From an uncultured Methylococcaceae bacterium (GTDB lineage Bacteria > Pseudomonadota > Gammaproteobacteria > Methylococcales > Methylomonadaceae), in NCBI GenBank assembly GCA_903903765.1, contig CAIVAH010000302.1:1-6377 (forward strand): a DNA stretch of 6,377 nucleotides, read 5' to 3'. How positions within the stretch are numbered: position 1 is the stretch's first letter; each line of letters opens with the position of its first letter. Positions 1-6,377 of the stretch are shown piece by piece. Below the pieces are notes generated by a model. It worked only from the letters and a program-made list of their open reading frames with translations, was not told the DNA's origin and did not search any database. The position numbers and the translations under genes are program-made.

Positions 1-491
1 AGACAATGACTAGAGGTGTAAATTGTGAGTTCTTTCATGAACTCCAACAGATCAATTTCACCTGTTTCACCCCAGCCGGCAATCATATCTTGGACTTCTT
101 GCACGATAACTTGCGCATAGCCACGCATAGGTTTATCACGCAAAACCGGCATTAGCATTTTAAGTTGTTGATCTTTTTTATGCGGAGGCGCATCAAACAC
201 GACACCTTTGCCAAAAATGGGCGTCATTATTTTATATGCTTGACTCTGATCTAATTGTGCATCAGGCGCACGAAAAAAAGCTTCATTAGCTTCTGGCCCT
301 GTCATCAAGACCATTTTTTGATGAAACATCCGAAACTCGCCTATTTCTCCTAGGCTGTTTCTAAGATTCATCATGTATAAAAAAGGATTCTTGCCGAACT
401 TGAGCATGTGCCCAATAAGAGGTAATGCACCAGGCATTTTTGGAGGTTCTTGACCTAAAGACAGGGGTTGTTCTTGATTTGGTGTCGTCAT
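1..491 (-). CDS. cyp51: Sterol 14-alpha-demethylase, cytochrome P450 CYP51 family (N-terminal part, cut by window edge)
   Basis: Translating the minus strand from the ATG at 491 gives 163 codons with no stop before the edge. The product starts MTTPNQEQPLSLGQEPPKMPG and contains PGALPLIGHMLKFGKNP (about 20-36), the usual P450 entry segment. At 86-100 it has YKIMTPIFGKGVVFD, matching the CYP51 B-helix/substrate-recognition signature (Y-x-x-M-TPIFG-x-GVVFD). At 154-163 ELTIYTSSHC matches the CYP51 ELTIYTSS-C motif. CYP51 removes the 14-alpha methyl group of sterols such as lanosterol. The heme-binding Cys region lies outside the window. There is no N-terminal membrane anchor, as expected for soluble bacterial forms. 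Methylococcus CYP51 carries a C-terminal ferredoxin domain; whether this one does cannot be seen. The start is 34 bp past the pcm stop on the same strand, so co-transcription is likely. The ribosome site is weak (TTGAG). The family call is strong; the exact substrate is inferred. Confidence 0.93.
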   Translation of the reverse strand, partial: MTTPNQEQPLSLGQEPPKMPGALPLIGHMLKFGKNPFLYMMNLRNSLGEIGEFRMFHQKMVLMTGPEANEAFFRAPDAQLDQSQAYKIMTPIFGKGVVFDAPPHKKDQQLKMLMPVLRDKPMRGYAQVIVQEVQDMIAGWGETGEIDLLEFMKELTIYTSSHC

Positions 492-525
492 AACTCAATC
501 ATAATGTCAGCTTATTTTACAAAGC

Positions 526-1188
526 TTATTCTTTTCCAGATAAAAAGGGCACAAAGGTGACAGGCTCAATTTCTTCAACTTCATAACCACTGGTTTTACG
601 TGTCACCCTTTGCAACATTTGCTGACCGTTAAGACCAACTGGAATAACCATAACACCACCGACAGCCAATTGCTCCATTAATTGAGATGGAATTTCTGAA
701 GGAGCTGCTGAGGCAATAATACCATTAAATGGTGCATAATCTGGCCATCCCACATTACCATCATCATATAGATAACTAATATTTCTAAGCCTTAACTCAC
801 CGATATGACCTCGCGCTTTACGCTGTAAAGGCAAGATACGCTCAATAGAATAAACCCTATCTACAAAAGGCGACAATATAGCAGTCTGATATCCACACCC
901 GGTCCCTATCTCAAGCACTTTTTCTAAATGCCCCGTTGTTTCTAAGAGCAACTCCGTCATTCTAGCGACAATATAAGGTTGAGATATAGTTTGATTATAA
1001 CCAATGGGTAATGCGGTATCTTCATAAGCTCGACTAGACAAAGCCTCATCCATGAAAATATGCCTAGGCGTATCGCGCATAACTTGCAATACTCGTTGAT
1101 TTTTAATACCTTGCTCCGATAAGCGCTTTATCATCCGCTCACGCGTTCGTAGCGAAGTCATCCCCATACCCTGTAAACTCATATTCAT
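526..1188 (-). CDS. pcm: Protein-L-isoaspartate O-methyltransferase
   Basis: This 220-residue SAM-dependent enzyme methylates isoaspartyl residues in damaged proteins, starting their repair in the cytoplasm. It shows the family block [17 protein letters not shown] (61-77), including the conserved TIS (Ser69). The SAM-binding motif [13 protein letters not shown] is at 91-103, AAPSEIP at about 161-167, and the C-terminal FVPFLSG at 212-218. Length fits the family (about 208 in E. coli) with a slightly long N-terminus. I chose the ATG at 1188 because it overlaps the surE stop as ATGA. A TTG at 1194 would add two residues and has no support. Internal ATGs at 1182, 1167, 1161 and 1134 are possible, and the one at 1161 has a GGG stretch just upstream. 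The surE-pcm pair is conserved in proteobacteria; here CYP51 follows instead of nlpD. Confidence 0.95.
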   Translation of the reverse strand: MNMSLQGMGMTSLRTRERMIKRLSEQGIKNQRVLQVMRDTPRHIFMDEALSSRAYEDTALPIGYNQTISQPYIVARMTELLLETTGHLEKVLEIGTGCGYQTAILSPFVDRVYSIERILPLQRKARGHIGELRLRNISYLYDDGNVGWPDYAPFNGIIASAAPSEIPSQLMEQLAVGGVMVIPVGLNGQQMLQRVTRKTSGYEVEEIEPVTFVPFLSGKE

Positions 1189-1940
1189 AAACAATCTATC
1201 TTAGGCAACCATGAACTTATTTCGTTAATGCTTTTATAATTTGTTAAATCGACTTGCAAGGGCGTAACAGAAACATAACCATTACTTACCGCATAAAAAT
1301 CAGTACCCTCTCCAGCATCTTGTTCTGCACCTGGAGGCCCGACCCAATAAATAGTTCGACCACGAGGATCCTCACTTTTTAGCACCGCTTCAGATTTATG
1401 ACGCTGACCTAAGCGCGTCGCTTTAAAGCCTTTGATATCTAAAATATCAACATCAGGCACATTTACATTGAGAATAGTATCTTTTGGCAAAGGATTGCTA
1501 ATAATTTGTTTTAATAAAATCACAGCCACTTCTGCAGCCGTATCAAAATGGGTAGGATTCATACCTACCAATGAAATTGCAATTGCTGGCAAACCCAAAA
1601 ATCGCCCTTCAGTAGCCGCCGCTACCGTACCTGAATATAAAACATCATCACCTAAATTTGAACCATGATTGATACCCGCAATCACCATATCGGGTTCTTT
1701 TTCTAACAAGCCCGTAATTGCCAGATGCACACAATCTGTGGGCGTACCATCAACTTTTATAAATCCGTTATCAGTATCATATACACGTAAAGGCATTTCT
1801 AAGGTCAGTGAATTACTGGCTGCACTACGATTTCTATCTGGCGCGACCACTGAAATTTCAGCATGCTGGCTTAAAGCTTTTGCTAAGGAAACAAGACCCT
1901 CCGCTAGATACCCATCATCATTACTCAACAATATATGCAT
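1185..1940 (-). CDS. surE: 5'/3'-nucleotidase SurE
   Basis: This 251-residue metal-dependent phosphatase acts on nucleoside 5'- and 3'-monophosphates. E. coli SurE is linked to stationary-phase survival. The start [10 protein letters not shown] places metal ligands Asp8 and Asp9 at the expected positions. Ser39 lies in [14 protein letters not shown], and the [21 protein letters not shown] block (about 89-109) supplies the Asn ligand. [12 protein letters not shown] at 63-74 is also a family signature. Length is typical (about 250). The ATG at 1940 matches the family N-terminus exactly. A gene on the other strand starts 76 bp upstream, so surE needs its own promoter in that gap; a candidate is listed separately. 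Its TGA overlaps the pcm ATG by 4 bp, so translation is probably coupled. Confidence 0.97.
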   Translation of the reverse strand: MHILLSNDDGYLAEGLVSLAKALSQHAEISVVAPDRNRSAASNSLTLEMPLRVYDTDNGFIKVDGTPTDCVHLAITGLLEKEPDMVIAGINHGSNLGDDVLYSGTVAAATEGRFLGLPAIAISLVGMNPTHFDTAAEVAVILLKQIISNPLPKDTILNVNVPDVDILDIKGFKATRLGQRHKSEAVLKSEDPRGRTIYWVGPPGAEQDAGEGTDFYAVSNGYVSVTPLQVDLTNYKSINEISSWLPKIDCL

Positions 1941-1966
1941 TATCAGTTCGCCATTCAGCGTAATAA

Positions 1967-1994
1967 ACTATAAAATCAAGCATATTAGCAACAA
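1967..1994 (-). promoter_or_regulatory. Candidate sigma-70 promoter for surE-pcm-cyp51
   Basis: In the 75-bp divergent gap between surE and the smr gene, the minus strand reads TTGTTG (1994-1989), a 16-bp spacer, then TATAGT (1972-1967). That is a 5/6 match to the -10 consensus, but the -35 shares only TTG with TTGACA. It lies about 30 bp before the surE ATG. The same spot carries TATAAA on the plus strand (1969-1974), a possible -10 for the divergent smr gene with a poor -35. The site is placed mainly by context, since surE cannot be reached by read-through from truD without crossing an opposing gene. Confidence 0.35.
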
Positions 1995-2015
1995 TAACCA
2001 ATAAAATCAGCTTTC

Positions 2016-2561
2016 GTGGTAAAAAAAAACCTGTCACAAGAAGATATAGATCTATTTCGCCAGAGTATAGGAAAAGTAGACCCACTTAATTCTAATAAAA
2101 TTTTGTTAAATCAAAAAGACAAGCCAAAACCTTACCCGAAAACAAAATCGGTGGATTTAGCTACCAACCTATTAAACGCCGAAGCGTTAGAGCCAGAGAA
2201 AGTTGGTCATGAAGATAGCCTAAGTTATACAGCGCCAGGCATACAAAATAATGTTCTAAAAAAATTACGAAAAGGCTTCTTTGGAGTCGATGCTGACATT
2301 GACTTACACGGACTAACCAGCAATAACTCGAAAATTCAGCTACTTAATTTTTTAAACACCTGCATAAATTCAAACTATCGCTGCGTACATATCGTACACG
2401 GCAAAGGTTACCGTTCTGCAGAAAACCACCCGGTGCTAAAAAATGACCTCAACCTATGGTTAAGGCAACATAAAGACGTACAAGCTTTTTGCTCTGCACC
2501 CCAAAGCGCTGGCGGTACTGGTGCGGTTTTTGTATTACTCAAAGCGCACAAACTCACGTAA
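2016..2561 (+). CDS. Smr-domain protein (Smr/MutS2 C-terminal family, SmrA/YdaL-like)
   Basis: This 181-residue protein is the only plus-strand gene in the window. Its N-terminal part has LSQEDIDLFRQSIGKVDPL (6-24), typical of proteobacterial stand-alone Smr proteins, followed by a polar linker. The Smr domain runs from about 90 to 178, with the signature DLHGL (96-100), HIVHGKG (125-131) and [11 protein letters not shown] (166-176). Smr domains bind or cut nucleic acids; the E. coli relative SmrB cleaves mRNA at collided ribosomes. Spacing and the HGKG/GGTGA motifs look closer to YdaL (SmrA), so I give no symbol. The start is GTG at 2016, since an in-frame TAA lies at 1995-1997 and no ATG is near. 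No Shine-Dalgarno is visible. Nine A's (2021-2029) follow the start directly. The 3' end overlaps the truD end by 27 bp in convergent orientation. Confidence 0.9.
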   Translation: MVKKNLSQEDIDLFRQSIGKVDPLNSNKILLNQKDKPKPYPKTKSVDLATNLLNAEALEPEKVGHEDSLSYTAPGIQNNVLKKLRKGFFGVDADIDLHGLTSNNSKIQLLNFLNTCINSNYRCVHIVHGKGYRSAENHPVLKNDLNLWLRQHKDVQAFCSAPQSAGGTGAVFVLLKAHKLT

Positions 2562-3572
2562 AACTGCCGTTGCATAACTGCCAGCCGGCAAAGTAAAACT
2601 CAGCTCTAAGCAATCTTGTTGCACAAAATGCCAGTGCAAATCCTTTACATTTACACGCAAAGCACGTCTATCATTATCAACACCCGCAGCAATTAAACCT
2701 TGAGTCAGTTTAGGATAAGCTTGCAATATTTCGCTTTCCAATTGCAAAGCATCCAAAGAAACATCAGCGTTACCTTTGCCATACAATGCGCCAGAAGGAT
2801 GAATATCTTTAGAATCTAAACGTAGCATAATTTCTGCATCTAGCTCAGATGACTTAAAACAACTGTGTGAACCATCAAATAAATAAGTGTCACCCGCTAA
2901 AGCTTTATTCCAATTCTGGTGTGTCACTCGATAAGCCAAAATGTGATTAAACAAAAAAGACCGAGCAGCTGAAAGATAAATACTGCGTTGTTCTCTACCA
3001 ACTCTAGCACCAGCAAACAGTTCTAATGCTTTCTGTATATTTAAAGCCTTATGCCCAAAACGCTGTGATCCAAAATAATTAGGCACGCCATTTAATTTAA
3101 TAGCCTCTAATTGCTGTAACGTTTTTTGCTGATCACCTTGCCAATCTTTAATGCATAATTTAAAACTATTACCTGACAAAACACCACGCTTAAGCTTTCT
3201 AGCGTGACGAATAGTCTGAAGAACTTTTACATTTTCAGTTTCAAACAATACCCAATCAGGATCCGCTTTACCTGGCAACCACACACTAAACCATTGGGTA
3301 GTCACCGCATGCCGATCTTTTAACCCAGCAAAACTAACATCTCGTTGCCGTACATTGGCAAAACGCGCTAATTGCCTAGCAACAAATTCGGTATTTTCAT
3401 CGGTTTTTTGGATTTGCAAAAAAACATGCTCACCCGCGCCAGAAGGCTCAAAAGCCAGATACTCTTCAACTACAAAATCTTCCGCTGTAACCCGAATTTT
3501 ACCTGTACCTGTTGGGCCGCCATAAACATAAGACCATTCAGGTAGATCGATTATTTGCGAATTATCTTTCAA
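2535..3572 (-). CDS. truD: tRNA pseudouridine(13) synthase TruD
   Basis: This 345-residue enzyme converts U13 of tRNA-Glu to pseudouridine; E. coli TruD has 349 residues. [17 protein letters not shown] (81-97) holds the catalytic Asp86. The N-terminal [11 protein letters not shown] (27-37), [12 protein letters not shown] (162-173) and C-terminal [14 protein letters not shown] (about 328-341) are all family signatures, so the gene looks complete and intact. The start is unusual: TTG at 3572, directly after an in-frame TGA at 3575-3573. No ATG, GTG or other TTG occurs before the conserved N-terminal domain, so TTG is the only common start that keeps the family N-terminus. It overlaps the ispF end by 11 bp, suggesting coupled translation. 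The stop region overlaps the opposing smr gene. The ispF-truD order is common in gammaproteobacteria. Confidence 0.96.
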   Translation of the reverse strand: MKDNSQIIDLPEWSYVYGGPTGTGKIRVTAEDFVVEEYLAFEPSGAGEHVFLQIQKTDENTEFVARQLARFANVRQRDVSFAGLKDRHAVTTQWFSVWLPGKADPDWVLFETENVKVLQTIRHARKLKRGVLSGNSFKLCIKDWQGDQQKTLQQLEAIKLNGVPNYFGSQRFGHKALNIQKALELFAGARVGREQRSIYLSAARSFLFNHILAYRVTHQNWNKALAGDTYLFDGSHSCFKSSELDAEIMLRLDSKDIHPSGALYGKGNADVSLDALQLESEILQAYPKLTQGLIAAGVDNDRRALRVNVKDLHWHFVQQDCLELSFTLPAGSYATAVLREFVRFE

Positions 3573-4035
3573 TCAAAACCACAGCTTGCACGGCAATACC
3601 TTCTTTACGACCCTCAAAACCAAGTTTTTCTGTTGTAGTCGCTTTAACATTAATACAATCCAAATCTACTTTTAAATCTTCAGCAATATTAGTGCACATC
3701 GCTACTATATATGGCGCCATTTTAGGTGCTTGGGCAATAATAGTTATATCCGCATTAACTAATAAATAACCTTTCTCTTGCACAATACTATAAACATGGC
3801 GTAATAACACGCGACTATCTGCCCCCTTAAACTCAGGATCTGTATCGGGGAAATGTTTACCTATATCCCCCAAAGCCGCTGCACCTAATAAAGCATCACA
3901 TAACGCATGTAACACTACATCGCCATCAGAATGCGCTTCTAAACCTTGCTCATAAGGAATATTAACGCCGCCTAAAATGACATCACCGCCCTCTTTAAAA
4001 CGATGCACGTCATAGCCCATACCTACTCTAATCAT
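3562..4035 (-). CDS. ispF: 2-C-methyl-D-erythritol 2,4-cyclodiphosphate synthase
   Basis: This 157-residue enzyme of the MEP isoprenoid pathway cyclises CDP-methylerythritol 2-phosphate to the cyclodiphosphate, releasing CMP. The start [13 protein letters not shown] carries metal ligands Asp9 and His11, and [19 protein letters not shown] (34-52) carries His43 and the conserved [16 protein letters not shown] (57-67) and [17 protein letters not shown] (131-147) complete the family signature. Length is normal for the usual homotrimer subunit. The ATG at 4035 has a good Shine-Dalgarno, GGAG at 4046-4043, seven bases upstream. It overlaps the ispD stop by 8 bp, as expected for the ispD-ispF pair, which make consecutive MEP products with IspE acting in between. 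Confidence 0.98.
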   Translation of the reverse strand: MIRVGMGYDVHRFKEGGDVILGGVNIPYEQGLEAHSDGDVVLHALCDALLGAAALGDIGKHFPDTDPEFKGADSRVLLRHVYSIVQEKGYLLVNADITIIAQAPKMAPYIVAMCTNIAEDLKVDLDCINVKATTTEKLGFEGRKEGIAVQAVVLIER

Positions 4036-4726
4036 GTTGATGCTCCATATAAAACTGCGCTAAGGCTAAATCTTCAGGTCGAGTAATTTTAATATTATCA
4101 GGACGACCTTCCACTATCTTTGGCTGTAATCCTTGTAACTCTAAAGCACTAGCTTCATCAGTTATTGCTGGATTACCCTCGGCAATTTCCAAGGCATTTT
4201 TTAAACTACCGTACTTAAACATTTGTGGCGTTAATGCTCGCCAAATATGACTTCTATCTAAAGTGCCTTGAATATTTTTACCCTGTACGTCTTTTAACGT
4301 ATCATGAGACGATAAAGCCAAAATGCCACCCACATCATCCACACATAAGGTATCAATCAACAAATTAATATCTGTGGCGGTGATACAAGGTCTGGCCGCA
4401 TCATGAACCAATACCCAATCGTCTTCAGAAGCTAAATCTCTTATTGATTTTAATGCGGACAAAACAGAATCAGCCCGCTCTTTACCACCATCAGCAGTAA
4501 TGACTTTTTGATGCTTTGATACGGGTAACTCAGGCCAATAAGGATCTTCTTTAGATATTGCCACGGCTACAGCAGCAAACACATTAGCACTTAATAAGCG
4601 TAATAACGTGTGTTCAATGACCGTTTTACCTGCAAGCTCCAAATATTGCTTAGGTCGATCCGCATTCATCCGCTTACCGACACCGGCAGCAGGAACCACT
4701 GCCCAAAATTTTATAGCTTTAGTCAT
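4028..4726 (-). CDS. ispD: 2-C-methyl-D-erythritol 4-phosphate cytidylyltransferase
   Basis: This 232-residue MEP-pathway enzyme joins CTP and methylerythritol 4-phosphate to give CDP-methylerythritol and pyrophosphate. The nucleotide-binding loop [20 protein letters not shown] (10-29) includes Arg19 and Lys26, the expected catalytic basic residues. [10 protein letters not shown] (80-89), VHDAARP (107-113), LTPQMF (165-170), TDEASALE (189-196) and [14 protein letters not shown] (207-220, with Lys213) match the family throughout. Length is typical. The ATG at 4726 overlaps the stop of the upstream channel gene as ATGA, so ispD translation is probably coupled to the channel. In E. coli the direct upstream neighbour of ispD is ftsB; here the channel gene is inserted between them. 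The protein looks intact. Confidence 0.98.
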   Translation of the reverse strand: MTKAIKFWAVVPAAGVGKRMNADRPKQYLELAGKTVIEHTLLRLLSANVFAAVAVAISKEDPYWPELPVSKHQKVITADGGKERADSVLSALKSIRDLASEDDWVLVHDAARPCITATDINLLIDTLCVDDVGGILALSSHDTLKDVQGKNIQGTLDRSHIWRALTPQMFKYGSLKNALEIAEGNPAITDEASALELQGLQPKIVEGRPDNIKITRPEDLALAQFYMEHQHD

Positions 4727-5196
4727 TTGTTTTGTTTTTCCAAAGCATCCAAGCGCTCATGTAAACGAGCCAACTCCTTAAGAATTTTACTTTCTTCTGT
4801 CTCTAACTGATTAACATCCTGTTCAAATGGACGCTCATCATGACTCCAAGCATTCATATTCTTCCCAATTAAATTGGCGGATAATAATGCAGTGAACAAT
4901 GAAAAAAGCACTAACCCAAATAAAATCAAGGCAGCTGATAATAGTCGACCCAAGAAAGAGCTTGGCACTACATCGCCAAATCCTACATGCGTCATTGTCA
5001 CCCATGCCGACCAAATGCCATCTAATAAACTATGGATATTCCCGTCGAGAATATAGAGTAACAACCCTGCAGATACTGATACCGCTAAAGCCAATATCAA
5101 TAAATTGAATAAATGTTGTTTATTAGTCAGCTCACTAAGAACTGTTTTTAATAAGGTTAACGCGTCTTTAAGCGTTTCTAATATATTCATAATCAT
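4723..5196 (-). CDS. Small two-TM potassium channel-like membrane protein
   Basis: From the ATG at 5196 this is a 157-residue protein. A hydrophobic helix lies at about 29-50, a pore-helix segment ([12 protein letters not shown]) at 57-68, and a filter-like THVGFGD at 69-75. A second hydrophobic helix is at about 82-110, and a charged coiled-coil-like tail rich in Glu, Leu and Lys covers about 130-157. This is the two-TM pore-loop (Ion_trans_2) plan, with THVGFGD replacing the canonical TVGYGD. It has no RCK/TrkA-N domain, so it would form a simple, probably tetrameric, inner-membrane channel. Potassium selectivity is inferred. A longer frame opens at GTG 5262, but that start lies inside a terminator-like hairpin and adds a segment of no known role. 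ATG 5190 is equally possible. No strong Shine-Dalgarno is seen. The stop overlaps ispD as ATGA. Confidence 0.82.
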   Translation of the reverse strand: MIMNILETLKDALTLLKTVLSELTNKQHLFNLLILALAVSVSAGLLLYILDGNIHSLLDGIWSAWVTMTHVGFGDVVPSSFLGRLLSAALILFGLVLFSLFTALLSANLIGKNMNAWSHDERPFEQDVNQLETEESKILKELARLHERLDALEKQNK

Positions 5197-5226
5197 TAAC
5201 TTTAAAAAGTAAACTCGATAATTTAG

Positions 5227-5279
5227 AAACAGAAAAGGCGGCAAGTTAAAAGTGATTAGCACCCTTAGCTTGCCGCCTT
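5227..5279 (-). terminator. Long stem-loop, probable intrinsic terminator or attenuator after ftsB
   Basis: The arms AAGGCGGCAAG (5235-5245) and CTTGCCGCCTT (5269-5279) are perfect 11-bp inverted repeats. On the minus-strand RNA the stem extends inward by eight more pairs past one C-A mismatch, two of them G-U, to a 5-nt loop (5255-5259). After the stem the minus strand reads CCTTTTCTGTTTC, a T-rich but interrupted tail. It starts 17 bp past the ftsB stop and ends about 30 bp before the channel ATG. It would separate ftsB transcription from the channel-ispD-ispF-truD set, or act as a leaky attenuator, since no convincing promoter is visible in the 38 bp left before the channel start. Confidence 0.7.
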
Positions 5280-5295
5280 AATTGTTTTTATAAGA

Positions 5296-5565
5296 TCATT
5301 CTAGCACCTGAAAAAAGGTTTCGCCCTCTCTGATCATGCCCAACTCATCTCTAGCACGCTCTTCGATAGCTTCTTGACCTTTTCTTAAATCTTCAACTTC
5401 TGCATACAGTGCTTTATTTCGAAGACTTTTTTCTTCAGCTTCTTTTGTTAAATCGTTCAATTGTTGCTGATATATCTTAACCTGCTCAATTCCACCATCA
5501 CCGAACCAAAGTCGGTATTGTAATAGACCAATCAGCAAAACGACTACCGCCAGAAGAATTTTCAT
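5296..5565 (-). CDS. ftsB: Cell division protein FtsB
   Basis: This 89-residue bitopic inner-membrane protein belongs to the FtsQ-FtsB-FtsL divisome complex, which links early and late division proteins and helps activate septal peptidoglycan synthesis. It has a very short N-terminus, a hydrophobic helix (about 3-16), then the signature LQYRLWFGDGGI (15-26). A periplasmic coiled coil covers about 27-68, and the conserved QEAIEERARDELGMIREGETFF spans about 64-85, with GETFF near the C-terminus. E. coli FtsB (103 residues) has the same LQYxLWFG and EERAR-ELxMxRxGETF pattern. The ATG at 5565 puts the helix at the extreme N-terminus as expected. No Shine-Dalgarno is visible. Position after eno is conserved in gammaproteobacteria. 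Hairpins flank it on both sides. Confidence 0.96.
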   Translation of the reverse strand: MKILLAVVVLLIGLLQYRLWFGDGGIEQVKIYQQQLNDLTKEAEEKSLRNKALYAEVEDLRKGQEAIEERARDELGMIREGETFFQVLE

Positions 5566-5576
5566 GATGTTACATG

Positions 5577-5627
5577 TGCGTAAAAAGTCCTATGTACCTA
5601 TTTATAGAAATGTTACATAGAACTTTT
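5577..5627 (-). terminator. Probable intrinsic terminator after eno
   Basis: Arms AAAAGTCCTATGTA (5583-5596) and TACATAGAACTTTT (5614-5627) pair over 14 bp. On the plus strand there is one C-A mismatch; on the minus strand that position becomes a T-G wobble, so the RNA hairpin is fully paired only in the eno-ftsB direction. The loop is 17 nt. The minus strand continues as ACTTTTTACG, giving a U-run. The stem is AT-rich, so strength is uncertain. It begins 13 bp past the eno stop and ends about 17 bp before the ftsB ATG, leaving little room for a separate ftsB promoter, so read-through may be intended. Confidence 0.6.
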
Positions 5628-5640
5628 ATACATAAAGAAT

Positions 5641-6377
<737 letters not shown>

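Noticed and set aside
509..530. Direct repeat AGCTTATT (509-516 and 523-530) between pcm and cyp51
   Set aside because: Eight bases in AT-rich DNA, one copy overlapping the pcm stop codon; likely chance.
1189..1194. TTG at 1194 as the pcm start
   Set aside because: It adds only two residues; ATG at 1188 gives the common ATGA overlap with the surE stop.
1432..2004. Two plus-strand open frames antisense to surE
   Set aside because: They are mirror frames of a well-supported SurE gene, show no recognisable domain, and one would extend into the divergent promoter gap.
2502..2546. Repeated CAAAGCGC near the smr-truD overlap, considered as a terminator or repeat element
   Set aside because: It is a direct repeat inside coding sequence and forms no hairpin with a U-run.
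3512..3769. Plus-strand open frame across the truD-ispF junction
   Set aside because: It is antisense to two clearly conserved genes and its protein resembles no family.
4610..5108. Plus-strand open frames antisense to ispD and the channel gene
   Set aside because: They overlap each other and strongly supported minus-strand genes; there is no ribosome site or motif.

Overview
The window reads as a piece of a gammaproteobacterial chromosome with low GC, roughly 40% by eye. All genes but one lie on the minus strand. The order eno, ftsB, ispD, ispF, truD, surE, pcm is the classic gammaproteobacterial housekeeping block. The left edge carries the start of a soluble bacterial sterol 14-alpha-demethylase (CYP51). 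Among gammaproteobacteria, CYP51 and sterol synthesis are best known from aerobic methanotrophs (Methylococcales), so a low-GC methanotroph or methanotrophic symbiont is my best inference. No methanotrophy gene is present to prove this.

Layout in minus-strand transcription order, from the right edge: (1) The C-terminal half of enolase, whose reading frame breaks down near the right edge (about 6316-6377), probably a poor contig end. (2) A hairpin with a U-run, then ftsB (cell division). (3) A second, longer hairpin with a T-rich tail, then a small two-TM potassium-channel gene. (4) The tightly packed set channel, ispD, ispF, truD, with overlaps of 4, 8 and 11 bp, so probably one translationally coupled transcript. 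(5) A plus-strand gene for an Smr-domain protein, convergent with truD (27-bp overlap) and divergent from surE. (6) surE and pcm, overlapping as ATGA, followed after 34 bp by CYP51, which runs off the left edge.

Functionally the window joins glycolysis (eno), divisome assembly (ftsB), two consecutive MEP isoprenoid steps (ispD, ispF), tRNA pseudouridylation (truD), a probable RNA-processing or nuclease protein (Smr), nucleotide dephosphorylation (surE) and protein repair (pcm). It also holds one step of sterol maturation (CYP51). IspD and IspF make isoprenoid precursors, and CYP51 acts far downstream on a sterol built from them, but the two lie on different predicted transcripts.

The less standard parts are the channel gene coupled to ispD, the inverted smr gene splitting the truD-surE junction, and CYP51 sitting where nlpD-rpoS usually follows pcm. 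I see no CRISPR, mobile element, tRNA or rRNA, and no gene-free stretch over 300 bp. I found no evidence of a wholly new system; the novelty is in gene arrangement.
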